Source: Synechococcus sp. PCC 7335 (GTDB lineage: Bacteria; Cyanobacteriota; Cyanobacteriia; Phormidesmidales; Phormidesmidaceae). From it: a stretch of 64,000 bases of DNA. Numbering within the stretch: the stretch's first letter is position 1; each line of letters begins with the position of its first letter. Both the position numbers and the translations under genes were made by a program. Below the pieces are notes generated by a model that searched no databases, had not been told where the DNA came from, and saw only the letters and a program-made list of their open reading frames with translations. Below, piece after piece: positions 43,392 to 51,536 of this stretch. The DNA is taken from the NCBI RefSeq assembly GCF_000155595.1, contig NZ_DS989904.1, positions 318,477-382,476 of the forward strand, given 5' to 3'.

Positions 43392-44642
43392 CTAGATATT
43401 GATTGCCTGAACGACTGGCCGATGGCCGTAGGGATAATGAACGACGCTAAGGTATCCCAGGCAAAGTGCTAGGCAGTTTTTGGGTAAAGTGTCTGCGAAA
43501 TCAGCTGGCGTAGAATCAGACTCTAGTCCTCTTGTGAGCACCTGTCTGAGTAGCTTTTGAATGCTGGGAGTGGGCGCGATCACCAAACCGGTCACCAACG
43601 GCGCGTCTAGCCAACAAGTCCGCCTCAAGTGCTGCTGCCAATCTTCTAGGAAATCAGCCTTTTGTGCTTCTAAACGAAGCATATTGGGATGCTGCTGTAT
43701 CAGCGAGCGAAGCCAGTGTTGTTCCTGATCTGTTGATACGCAAAAATCAATCGGCAGATCCTCAAGCCGCTCTGCCAAGCGCTGAAAGTGCTGAGCGCCC
43801 ATCGCATCATCTTGTTGCCCGCTAGGCACAAGCAGTAGGCGTAGTCCTCGTTTATTCACTTTGAGTTTGGGTAATGGCTCACTGAGTGCAGTTGTCTGAT
43901 TAAGCTGGTGAATCTGTACGCGCCCACTCAGTTGGGGAATTTCAGAACGTAATATTTCAGAATGTGATATTTCAGAATGAGGGGGTCCAAAAGTCAGTGT
44001 GCCAAAGAATACTAGCTCGCTAATCCCACAGTTGGACTGCTGCAAGCTATGGTGGCAGTCGGGCGGTAGCCCTAGCGCGGTGCTCAACAGCGCATGGATG
44101 GTGCCACTATGACTCACGACTAAAAGCGTACTGCCCATATGACGCGGCAGTATCTTCGTCCAAAAGCTGCGCCCCTCATGGTAGAGCTGTTGCACTGGGA
44201 AATACGTTTCTGCGGCGACAGAATGTTCCCCCTTGGTTGAATTCTCTGATTCCATAGGCAGTGCAAACTGGGCAGGACGCTGTTGCCATTGCCAGTACAG
44301 GATAGGAAACTGTTGCTTCACGTACTTGTAGCTCAATCCTTCCCAGACAGAAAGCGAAATTTCTTTGAGCTCACCACTTACCACAACCGGTGGGGAGCTA
44401 ATCGGGGCCATCGCCTTGACAATCTCATGAGCCGTTTGTTGAACTCGGCGCAGGGGACTGGTATAGATCAAATCGATCGGGGTGGTTACTGATAATTGCT
44501 TCAGATACTGTCCGACTAACCGCGCGGTTTCTTGCCCCTGCTGAGTGAGTTCAGACTGATTGGAGCTACCCTGATAGCGACCTTGGTCGTTGAATGTACT
44601 GCGTCCATGTCGAACCAGAATAACGCGGGTGATTGGTTGCAT
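43392..44642 (-). CDS. Two-domain histidine phosphatase family protein
   Basis: 416 residues. The N-terminal half (about 1-210) is a phosphoglycerate-mutase-like phosphatase with RHGRS (catalytic His), YTSPLRRVQQTA, an acidic LKEISLSVWEGLSY and the second His in VVSHSGTIHAL. The C-terminal half (about 250-415) has the same kind of fold pattern (LRLLLVPSGQQ, VTGLVIAPTPSIQKLL), but without the RHG catalytic histidine, so it is probably degenerate. The linker contains SEISHSEILRSEI, from a 15-bp triplication. Last gene of the minus-strand glycan cluster, 41 bp after a GT2 gene. Substrate could be a sugar phosphate, but this is not shown. Confidence 0.83.
   Translation of the reverse strand: MQPITRVILVRHGRSTFNDQGRYQGSSNQSELTQQGQETARLVGQYLKQLSVTTPIDLIYTSPLRRVQQTAHEIVKAMAPISSPPVVVSGELKEISLSVWEGLSYKYVKQQFPILYWQWQQRPAQFALPMESENSTKGEHSVAAETYFPVQQLYHEGRSFWTKILPRHMGSTLLVVSHSGTIHALLSTALGLPPDCHHSLQQSNCGISELVFFGTLTFGPPHSEISHSEILRSEIPQLSGRVQIHQLNQTTALSEPLPKLKVNKRGLRLLLVPSGQQDDAMGAQHFQRLAERLEDLPIDFCVSTDQEQHWLRSLIQQHPNMLRLEAQKADFLEDWQQHLRRTCWLDAPLVTGLVIAPTPSIQKLLRQVLTRGLESDSTPADFADTLPKNCLALCLGYLSVVHYPYGHRPVVQAINI
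43939..43983. repeat. 15-bp in-frame tandem repeat, 3 copies
   Basis: ATTTCAGAACGTAAT, ATTTCAGAATGTGAT and ATTTCAGAATGAGGG at 43939, 43954 and 43969. They encode the repeated SEI motif in the linker of the histidine phosphatase protein. Confidence 0.9.
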
Positions 44643-44682
44643 ATCATTGCTTTACAGGGTGATTTTCTTCATGGCGATCGCA

Positions 44683-45897
44683 CTAGCGCTGCCGAGCAGC
44701 TTGCAACGTGTGACGAACGGCAGCGGATTGAATTGGATGGGGCGTTTCAGGATGCTTTTTGAGGTAGCGACCATAGAGATAGTGGTTAATTTTTCTTTCA
44801 ATAGCAGCCAATAGATTCTCTAGGCGATCGCTGCCTCTGCCGCAAGTAAGCCGATCGACTAGGGGGAGAACTAACAGCTCACGACGACGAGCGCCCAGCT
44901 TTGCATAGCGTTTCTTGAAGTATTTATCTTCTGTTAAGTCCCACTTCTGGCGCAGGTGATTCAGGCTAGCTAGATCCCAAGCATCACTCCAGCGCAGCAT
45001 GAAGTAAGGCAGATCATAAAGCTTAAATTCTGGTAGCTTTAGCTGGCCAAACCATTGAATCAAGCCCACTTTGTTGTTATCAATGCCGACCGTATCCGTG
45101 GTGACAACAGCGGTGCGATCGCTATAGATCTTGCCACCGGCCTCAGTGACCATGAAGCAGAAATCAATATGCTCGCGAGTAGCCAACATGCCTTCATCGA
45201 GTAAGCCACCTGTCTGCTTAAACGGTGCCGTCTCAAATAGGCTAGTGCGCGCCAGCATACAGTGAAATTCGACATAGTCGCACTGAACCGGGCGCAGCTC
45301 TTCCGGGACTTCGGCCACGGGTCTGCCCGTAAGATAGGCAGACTGTTTGATCTTGCGCCTAGGCTGACCGCGTTTGAAATCAGTTTGAATATACGAGCGA
45401 CCGCCTGCGTTGTGAATCACCTGATGAAGCGGTTTGCCAATGCAGGTCAGCGGCCCCACTACCGCCGCGCCAGTTTGTTCCGCACAGCTCACCAGCTTAG
45501 TCAGCCAGCCATTTTTGACAACAACGTCATTTTCTACAAAGACAACATAGTCACTGTCCGTCTGGGTTAGCACCTGGCGTAATCCTACGTTTCTAGCCTG
45601 GTTAGGAGAGAGATATCGCTCTGTGCGAATCACCTTAAAAGATTCTTGTCTAGCCTTTTGTTGAATGTAGCGTGCGACTGGTCGGGGCGAACAGACATCA
45701 ACAAAAACAAGCTCAAAAGGATAGTCCGTATTTTGATAAATGCTCTCTAAGCAGGCCTGAGTATAGCTAAAGCGCTCCCTAGGGCCAATCACAAGTGTGA
45801 CTTTGGGCTTTTGGTCAGGCAGGGCTAATTCAGATAGTGAGCCAGAGCGCGTAGAGAGCGGCGGAGTCTTTGGAAACGTCGTGTCAGTGACTGTCAT
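44683..45897 (-). CDS. Glycosyltransferase family 2 protein (paralog of 47076)
   Basis: A 404-residue inverting GT-A enzyme: VTLVIGPRERFSYTQACLESIYQNTDYPFELVFVD, LSPNQARNVGLRQVL, then the metal-binding VFVENDVVVKNGWL (ENDV replaces the usual DxD). The C-terminal half has DLPYFMLRWSDAWDLASLNHLRQKWDLTEDKYFKKRYAKLGARRRELL, nearly the same as in the GT2 gene at 47076, so the two are duplicates that diverged. Good ribosome binding site (AGGAG) before ATG 45897. Part of the glycan cluster. Confidence 0.9.
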   Translation of the reverse strand: MTVTDTTFPKTPPLSTRSGSLSELALPDQKPKVTLVIGPRERFSYTQACLESIYQNTDYPFELVFVDVCSPRPVARYIQQKARQESFKVIRTERYLSPNQARNVGLRQVLTQTDSDYVVFVENDVVVKNGWLTKLVSCAEQTGAAVVGPLTCIGKPLHQVIHNAGGRSYIQTDFKRGQPRRKIKQSAYLTGRPVAEVPEELRPVQCDYVEFHCMLARTSLFETAPFKQTGGLLDEGMLATREHIDFCFMVTEAGGKIYSDRTAVVTTDTVGIDNNKVGLIQWFGQLKLPEFKLYDLPYFMLRWSDAWDLASLNHLRQKWDLTEDKYFKKRYAKLGARRRELLVLPLVDRLTCGRGSDRLENLLAAIERKINHYLYGRYLKKHPETPHPIQSAAVRHTLQAARQR

Positions 45898-45992
45898 GGG
45901 ACTATCTCCTAAGCGGATTGTGTTGTTCTAGTTGGGTGCTTTTTGTGAGATTACCGCAGCGGCGGGTCCGATCAAGGCGCTGTGGCTGAAAG

Positions 45993-46955
45993 TTAGGCGA
46001 TCGCGAGGTTTTTATCTTTTTTTGTACAGCGAATCAGATAGTCTCTTTCTGCTGGAGACATCAGTTTTTCGCCAGCACTAGCATTGATAGAGACTTGTTC
46101 AGGCGACTTGGCACCTGCGATCGCAACCGGCGCGATCGGATGAGAAATCACAAAACCCAGCGCCGCTTTCACCATCTCCTCACCGGGCTGCACAGCCGCT
46201 TTAAGACTGTCAACTTTAGCCAGCTTACGAGCGAGCTTTGCCTTGGCGCGATCATCTTTGTACCACTCAGAGCGCACCGTATCGGTAAAGACGGTATCCG
46301 CAGAATATTTGCCCGACAGCAGTCCTTTGTGCAGTGAACCTCTGACCAACACTGCAATATTGTGCGCTTGGCAGTAAGGCAAGAATTCTTGATCAGGATT
46401 GCGACTGAGCAGCGAGTAGTCGACTTCTACCACGCTACAGCGGTCGCTAGCATTGAACAGCTTCAGCACGTCTAGGCGATCGGTAGAGATGCCGTAGGTT
46501 CCAATCAGTCCCTGCTGTTGCAGTAGCTCAAACCCTTCAAGATAGGTCTCAGCTAGCTGCGGATCGGCTAGCTTGCCCTCATGGCACAGCATAACGTCGA
46601 TATAGTCTGTTTTGAGGCGATAGAGCGAGGCGTGGGCGCATAGTCTCACCATATCAGTGGTGGTAATCGGCACCATCTGGCCGGAGCGTCTGCCCCAACG
46701 GCCCATCTTTGTGACGATATGCACTCGATCGCGCCTCCCTTCTAGAGCTTTACCAACCCGCTCTTCTGAGAGACCAGCGGGCATACCATATGATTCGGCG
46801 GTGTCGATGAGATTGATTCCTTTTTCGACAGCGCTGCGAACAGTCGCGATCGCCCCCTCTTCTTCAATATGGCCCCACTGGTTGCCAATGTTCCAGGTAC
46901 CAAGGCCAATCGCCGAGGCTCGAATGCCGGTTTTGCCCAAGTTGCGATAGAGCAT
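45993..46955 (-). CDS. Aldo/keto reductase within the glycan cluster
   Basis: A 320-residue AKR from the ATG at 46955, which has AGGAG 8 nt upstream; a longer frame begins at 47003 but lacks a ribosome binding site. MLYRNLGKTGIRASAIGLGTWNIGNQWG, INLIDTAESYGMP (Asp/Tyr), HIVTKMGRWG (Lys), DVMLCHEGKL (His position) and APVAIAGAKSPEQ (cofactor) mark the family. It could modify a sugar or aldehyde made by the surrounding pathway; this is only inferred from position. Confidence 0.88.
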   Translation of the reverse strand: MLYRNLGKTGIRASAIGLGTWNIGNQWGHIEEEGAIATVRSAVEKGINLIDTAESYGMPAGLSEERVGKALEGRRDRVHIVTKMGRWGRRSGQMVPITTTDMVRLCAHASLYRLKTDYIDVMLCHEGKLADPQLAETYLEGFELLQQQGLIGTYGISTDRLDVLKLFNASDRCSVVEVDYSLLSRNPDQEFLPYCQAHNIAVLVRGSLHKGLLSGKYSADTVFTDTVRSEWYKDDRAKAKLARKLAKVDSLKAAVQPGEEMVKAALGFVISHPIAPVAIAGAKSPEQVSINASAGEKLMSPAERDYLIRCTKKDKNLAIA

Positions 46956-46982
46956 CGTGAAATCTCCTAAATAATGACAGGC

Positions 46983-47060
46983 TGAACAATGTAGGTTGAA
47001 CAATAAGTAATGAACAATGAGTAATGAACAATAGGTGATGAACGGTTGAACAATCAGCGC
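46983..47060. repeat. 14-bp imperfect tandem repeat, about 5 copies
   Basis: Units of the form TGAACAATRAGTAA start at 46983, 46997, 47011 and 47025, with an 8-bp stub at 47039 and another unit at 47047. They fill the gap between the aldo/keto reductase start and the upstream GT2 stop. Confidence 0.9.
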
Positions 47061-47090
47061 TAGGGAGAGGCATTGCTAGGGAGAGGCGTT
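47059..47090. repeat. 16-bp tandem repeat, 2 copies, across the GT2 stop codon
   Basis: GCTAGGGAGAGGCATT (47059-47074) and GCTAGGGAGAGGCGTT (47075-47090), 15 of 16 identical. The GT2 stop codon is at 47076-47078, inside the gene-proximal copy; the other copy repeats the TAG downstream. Confidence 0.95.
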
Positions 47091-48275
47091 ACTAGCCCTG
47101 GCTGGTAGCTGATTGGGCGAGAGGGCACGCGAGGAGAGCGAATGCGCGCGATCGCATCCAGAGAATGTTTTGCCAGGAAATGTTTTGTCAGGAAAGGTAG
47201 TCTCTAGAGACTCTTTGAGAAAGGCGGTATCAACGTGCTGTAAAAAGGTCCGATACTGTTTGGATAAATAGCGGTTAAACAGCTTTTCAACGCCAACCAA
47301 CCGCTTTTCTAGCCATTTTTTAGCGGGCTCATTGAGAAAAGAAAACTGGGAAACAAGCGGTTTGATCAGCTCTTTGCGTCGCCGTTGACCTAGCTTTTTA
47401 TAGCGCTTTTGAAAGTAGCGGCTCTCTGCTAGATTCCATTTCTTCTGAAAATGTTTGAGGCTTGCTAGCTCCCACTCGTCGCTCCAGCGCAGCATAAAAT
47501 AGGGCAGATCAGAAAGCTCCATCGTGGGCGCAGGCGGATGGGTTAAGAATGTAACCACTGAAGTGGGCTCTAGGTAGATCGGCTCTCCTAGCCTAGTCAC
47601 CGTCATACAAAAATCCAGATATTCTTTAGTGCAAGAGAATCCTTCGTCGAGTAGGCCAATGCGATTGAACAGACTAGTCCGCACCAGCATGGCATGAAAC
47701 TCTATGAAACCAACAGTTTGTCGCTGAAGCTGGTCTTTGACTTCAGCGATAGGCTGGTTTTGAAAATAGGTCTTCTCCTCAATTGTCCACTGCCCAGCCT
47801 GATCGATTGTGCTTTTTGGCCCCCGCTCTCCTCGGGAGAAGCTAGCATATTCTGTGGGCTCCATATAGTCGCCACCGATGCAGTGGACAATGGTATGAAT
47901 TGGCTCGTACTGACACACTAGCGAACCAATCACAGCCGCTCCGGTTTCGCGCTCACACTGCATCAAGGCCGTGAGCCAGCCGGGTGCAAAGATGATGTCG
48001 TTGTCCACAAAAACAACAAACGGGGTTTTAACGCGCCGTAAGCCAACATTTCTAGCTTGGTTAGGGGAGAGATAATAGGGCGATCGCACCCACTCAAACG
48101 CTTTTTGCTGTGACTGGTCTTCTAAATACTCACGAACATGATCCGGCGAATTGTTGTCTACATAGATCAGATGAAAAGGATGCTGAGTATTCTCGTATAG
48201 GCTCTCTAGTGACTTTTGAGTAAACTGGAAGCGTTCTCTAGGAACGACAATAATCGTGACTTGAGGATGTTTCAT
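47076..48275 (-). CDS. Glycosyltransferase family 2 protein (paralog of 44683)
   Basis: 399 residues. VTIIVVPRERFQFTQKSLESLYENTQHPFHLIYVDNNSP, LSPNQARNVGLRRVKTPFVVFVDNDIIFAPGWL (DNDI as metal site) and HAMLVRTSLFNRIGLLDEGF form the GT-A core. The tail DLPYFMLRWSDEWELASLKHFQKKWNLAESRYFQKRYKKLGQRRRKEL is shared with the GT2 at 44683. The C-terminal end holds a 15-bp duplication (TFPDKTFPGKTFSG), and the stop codon is in a 16-bp repeat. Its ATG overlaps the ABC transporter stop by 4 bp (ATGA), so the genes are translationally coupled. Confidence 0.9.
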   Translation of the reverse strand: MKHPQVTIIVVPRERFQFTQKSLESLYENTQHPFHLIYVDNNSPDHVREYLEDQSQQKAFEWVRSPYYLSPNQARNVGLRRVKTPFVVFVDNDIIFAPGWLTALMQCERETGAAVIGSLVCQYEPIHTIVHCIGGDYMEPTEYASFSRGERGPKSTIDQAGQWTIEEKTYFQNQPIAEVKDQLQRQTVGFIEFHAMLVRTSLFNRIGLLDEGFSCTKEYLDFCMTVTRLGEPIYLEPTSVVTFLTHPPAPTMELSDLPYFMLRWSDEWELASLKHFQKKWNLAESRYFQKRYKKLGQRRRKELIKPLVSQFSFLNEPAKKWLEKRLVGVEKLFNRYLSKQYRTFLQHVDTAFLKESLETTFPDKTFPGKTFSGCDRAHSLSSRALSPNQLPARASNASP

Positions 48276-50155
48276 AGGACTTTGGGATTGGTTTGCAGTG
48301 CTTTTTCTGGCGGAATCGCCGTTTGTATCTGATAAAGGGCGGCGTAGTGCCCTCCCTGATGCATTAACGCTGAGTGAGTGCCGCGCTCTAAAATTTGACC
48401 GTTTTCAACGTAAAGGATTTGATCGAATTCTTTCGAGACTCTAAGGTCATGCGTGATTAGGAATGTTGTTGCGCTGGTGGTCAAACGGGTCAACGCTTCA
48501 TTCACGGCTTTTTCACTTTTATTGTCGAGTCCAACCGTGGGCTCATCCAAAATCACAATTCGGGCTTGGCGAACAGCAGCCCTGGCGATCGCAATTCGCT
48601 GCCTTTGCCCACCCGAAAGCGTCGAGCCTCGCTCGCTCATCAGCGTGTCGTACCCGTCGGGCAGCCGCAAAATAAAGTCATGAGCATTGGCTAGCTTGGC
48701 AGCTTTTTCAATCTCCGCATCACTTACTCCCCCTGATCCGTAGCCAACTCCATAATCAATTCCGTAGGCAATATTTTCTCGAACCGTCGTGCCAAACAGA
48801 ATGCTATCTTGCAGCACAATGCTGATTTGCTGCCGCAAAGAATCCAGCTCGTATTCGCGAATATCTCTGCCATCGATAGTGACCTGCCCTAGCAGTGGAT
48901 CGTACAACCGCAGCAGCAGACTCACCAGCGTAGACTTACCGCTACCCGAAGGCCCCACTAGAGCAATCCGCTGACCGGCCTTGGCCTCAAAGCTGACATT
49001 CTCCAACACCATGCGGTTCGCTTCATAGGCAAAATAAACGTTACGAAAGGCAATATCACCGTGAAATGGCGGTGCGGCGATCGCACCAGGCTGATTGCGA
49101 ATGTCGGGAATCATCTCAAACAGATCGATAATTCTCTCGCCGGACGCGGTAGCCTTAGAGATTTTTGCAGCTTCTTTCGCTAGGTCACGAGTTGGCTTGA
49201 AGGCCGTCTTTAGGTAGGTGATAAAGACCAGCAGATCACCAGGGGTGGCGGTGCCTTGCTGAACGAGGATGGCGCCGCGCCAAAGCACTAGGGCCGTGGC
49301 GATCGCCACCAAAATTTCTGCCGTCCGCTGTAGTCCCGAAGAAAGCTGCTGCGTACGAGCAGTATCTTCTAGGCTCTGGCGATTGTCACTTGCAAATATC
49401 TTCTCTAGCCGCTTTTCGAGCGAGAGCGCCTGCACAACTTTAATCGCGCCGATTGATTCTGCCACCGTGGCGGCCATAGCACTTTCTCTACGGCGCTGCT
49501 GACGAGAGACTGTCTTAATCCGCTTCGTCATTCTTAAGCTGGAAATGACAAAAAGTGGAAAAACCATCGTGCCAATGAGGGCTAGCTCCCAATCGATCCA
49601 GAACATTACACAGACCATGCTAATCAGCGTCAGCGTGTCTACAGCTAGCGGCAGCGTCGCATTGACGGTGGCGCCGCGTAAGGTGTCTACATCGCTGGTG
49701 AGACGAGTGATCAGATCGCCACTTTTAGACCGATAGTGAAAAGAGAGAGAGAGTCGCTGAATATGGGCGTATAGATCGGCTCTGACCTCGGCAATGATGC
49801 GGCTTGCAGCTAGTGAAAGCCCAACCAAACTAGCGTAGGCAGACATTGCCCGCAGCGCCGCTGTTGCAATAATTGCGATCGCTAGCACAGCCAGCAGCAG
49901 ATTAGGGCTAAGATCTCTTAGCAGCGGCCAGTCTAGCTCGGCGCTGTGGGCATCCGGCACCAGCACAAAGTCAAAAATCAGCTTCAGTGGCCAGGGCGCA
50001 AGTAGCCGAGCTAGTACTTTGGCCACTAGCGCTAGTCCGGCAAGCAGGAGAAGGCCCTTTTGTTTGCGAATTTGGGGCCAAAATCGCCGCATAATTCGCC
50101 GTAATCTAGGGAGTGCCTGCTGAATAGTTTTAGGCCGCTTGCGGTTAATCATCAT
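48272..50155 (-). CDS. ABC exporter, fused membrane and ATPase domains (MsbA-like)
   Basis: A 627-residue half-transporter. About six membrane helices in residues 30-330 form a type IV exporter domain (LLLLAGLALVAKVLARLLAPWPL and so on; ITRLTSDVDTLRGATVNATLP is a typical coupling region). The nucleotide-binding domain has Walker A GPSGSGKSTLVSLLLRLYDP, Q-loop SIVLQDSILFG, signature LSGGQRQRIAIARA, Walker B RIVILDEPTVGLD and switch His in LITHDLR. Works as a homodimer. Overlaps the GT4 upstream and the GT2 downstream by 4 bp each, which ties it to glycan or glycolipid export. Confidence 0.93.
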   Translation of the reverse strand: MMINRKRPKTIQQALPRLRRIMRRFWPQIRKQKGLLLLAGLALVAKVLARLLAPWPLKLIFDFVLVPDAHSAELDWPLLRDLSPNLLLAVLAIAIIATAALRAMSAYASLVGLSLAASRIIAEVRADLYAHIQRLSLSFHYRSKSGDLITRLTSDVDTLRGATVNATLPLAVDTLTLISMVCVMFWIDWELALIGTMVFPLFVISSLRMTKRIKTVSRQQRRRESAMAATVAESIGAIKVVQALSLEKRLEKIFASDNRQSLEDTARTQQLSSGLQRTAEILVAIATALVLWRGAILVQQGTATPGDLLVFITYLKTAFKPTRDLAKEAAKISKATASGERIIDLFEMIPDIRNQPGAIAAPPFHGDIAFRNVYFAYEANRMVLENVSFEAKAGQRIALVGPSGSGKSTLVSLLLRLYDPLLGQVTIDGRDIREYELDSLRQQISIVLQDSILFGTTVRENIAYGIDYGVGYGSGGVSDAEIEKAAKLANAHDFILRLPDGYDTLMSERGSTLSGGQRQRIAIARAAVRQARIVILDEPTVGLDNKSEKAVNEALTRLTTSATTFLITHDLRVSKEFDQILYVENGQILERGTHSALMHQGGHYAALYQIQTAIPPEKALQTNPKVL

Positions 50156-51417
50156 GCTAAGGAGTTAAAGGAGACTTTTTCTAGCGGAGGCCTTTCAAGA
50201 GACTTTTTAAAGGGAGACCTTTCAAGAGACTTTTCAGGCTCAAGTACCTGTTGATAGACGGTCTTCCAGTGTTGCTGTTCAACCGCAGGCGCAAGCTGAG
50301 TCAGCGCTTTTTGCCTAGCAGCCATACCCAGCTGTCGCCGTAGGTCAGGTTGACTCACCAACTGCCAAAGCGCCTTGGTCAGAGCTTCAGTATGGCTAGG
50401 CGGCACAATCAGACCGTCGGTGCCGTCTTTGATGATTTCGCCAATGGCATCTACACCGCTGCCCACAATCGCTCTAGCAGCAAGCATGGCCTCTAGCAAA
50501 GCATTGGGACAGCCATCGCGCAGGGAAGGAATAGCAAAAATATCCATCTGCGGCAGATAAGCGAGCGCCTCTTGGCGGCTGATTTTGCCCGTAATCACCA
50601 CGCGATCGGCAAAGCCACTATCCGACAGCGCTTTCTCCCAATAGTCTCGCTCTTTCTCAGCAAAAGCGCCCACCAGCAACAGCGTGAGATCTGCCCTTTC
50701 TCTCAGCTGATAGCAGGCATCAAATAGATATTCGAGTCCTTTTTTATCTCTGAAGCTACCAACCGATCCAATCACGGTTCCGTGGAGTTGATCAGCTAAG
50801 GCAGGCACAGGCAGATGGTCGAAAGACACGGGGGCGATCGCATTCCAAAAAGCAGAAGAGCGATCTCGAATAGAGGGGGCGATCGCCCTAGCTCGGCGCA
50901 TCAAGTCTCGACTCACAAACGTGGTCCAATCGGAATGGGCCAGTGTCCAGCTCACCTGGGAAAATTGAGCCGGGCTGAACACATGTTTGTTCAAATCCGC
51001 GCCCCGAACGCTGTTGATTACAGGCAGTCCGTTTTCGTTAGCGAGCAGCGTCGTCAAAAAGCCCATTTCATTAATAAAAAAGGCATGCAGTACGTCAAAT
51101 CTATACTGGTCATGCAGTGCCTGTAGCTGAGCGTGCAAATCACACAGATAGTCCTGGGCCTTAGCCTGCTCAGAGCGAACGGCTGGCTTTAGACGATGAA
51201 CCGTAATCTTGCCAGAGCAAGCGGTATGACAAGTAGCGCGGCGATAGTCTCCAGCCGCCGCTAAGGCTCGCTCTTCGCGAAAGACGGCTCGAAAAACAGC
51301 CACATGAACCTCATAGCCCAAGTCGATTAGCATATTGGCAATCCGACTGACCGATTGCCCCACCCCGCCCACATCGGGGGGGAACTCTAGCGTGGTTATA
51401 CAAACTCTCTTTGTCAT
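50152..51417 (-). CDS. Glycosyltransferase family 4 (GT-B) protein
   Basis: A 421-residue retaining GT-B enzyme. TLEFPPDVGGVGQSVSRIANMLIDLGYEVHV is the acceptor-side N-terminal motif; GSVGSFRDKKGLEYLFDACYQL and the EX7E-type SLRDGCPNALLEAMLAARAIVGSGVDAIGEII region mark GT4 C-terminal donor binding. The C-terminal tail contains two copies of a nine-residue repeat (KSLERSPFK/KSLERPPLE), from a 27-bp duplication at 50191-50234. Its stop overlaps the ABC transporter start (ATGA). Confidence 0.9.
   Translation of the reverse strand: MTKRVCITTLEFPPDVGGVGQSVSRIANMLIDLGYEVHVAVFRAVFREERALAAAGDYRRATCHTACSGKITVHRLKPAVRSEQAKAQDYLCDLHAQLQALHDQYRFDVLHAFFINEMGFLTTLLANENGLPVINSVRGADLNKHVFSPAQFSQVSWTLAHSDWTTFVSRDLMRRARAIAPSIRDRSSAFWNAIAPVSFDHLPVPALADQLHGTVIGSVGSFRDKKGLEYLFDACYQLRERADLTLLLVGAFAEKERDYWEKALSDSGFADRVVITGKISRQEALAYLPQMDIFAIPSLRDGCPNALLEAMLAARAIVGSGVDAIGEIIKDGTDGLIVPPSHTEALTKALWQLVSQPDLRRQLGMAARQKALTQLAPAVEQQHWKTVYQQVLEPEKSLERSPFKKSLERPPLEKVSFNSLA
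50191..50234. repeat. 27-bp-period in-frame tandem repeat, 2 copies
   Basis: CCTTTCAAGAGACTTTT occurs at 50191-50207 and 50218-50234, 27 bp apart, encoding the repeated KSLER motif at the GT4 C-terminus. Confidence 0.9.
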
Positions 51418-51536
51418 AAATTTTCTCCCTCGTTTGTAATTCGTTTATGCTTTTGATTTGTTGGAGTGAATTCGTTGAAGCCAGAAGTGGGTATCGCCAC
51501 AGAGCCAGAGCAAAGTCAGAGCAGGGTCAGACTGCT

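Noticed and set aside
46983-47060. Regularly spaced repeats that could suggest a CRISPR array
   Set aside because: Units are 14-bp back-to-back tandem copies without spacers, in a 121-bp gap between operon genes.
48453-49736. Several plus-strand open frames antisense to the ABC exporter gene
   Set aside because: Low-complexity Ser/Arg-rich shadows of the exporter.
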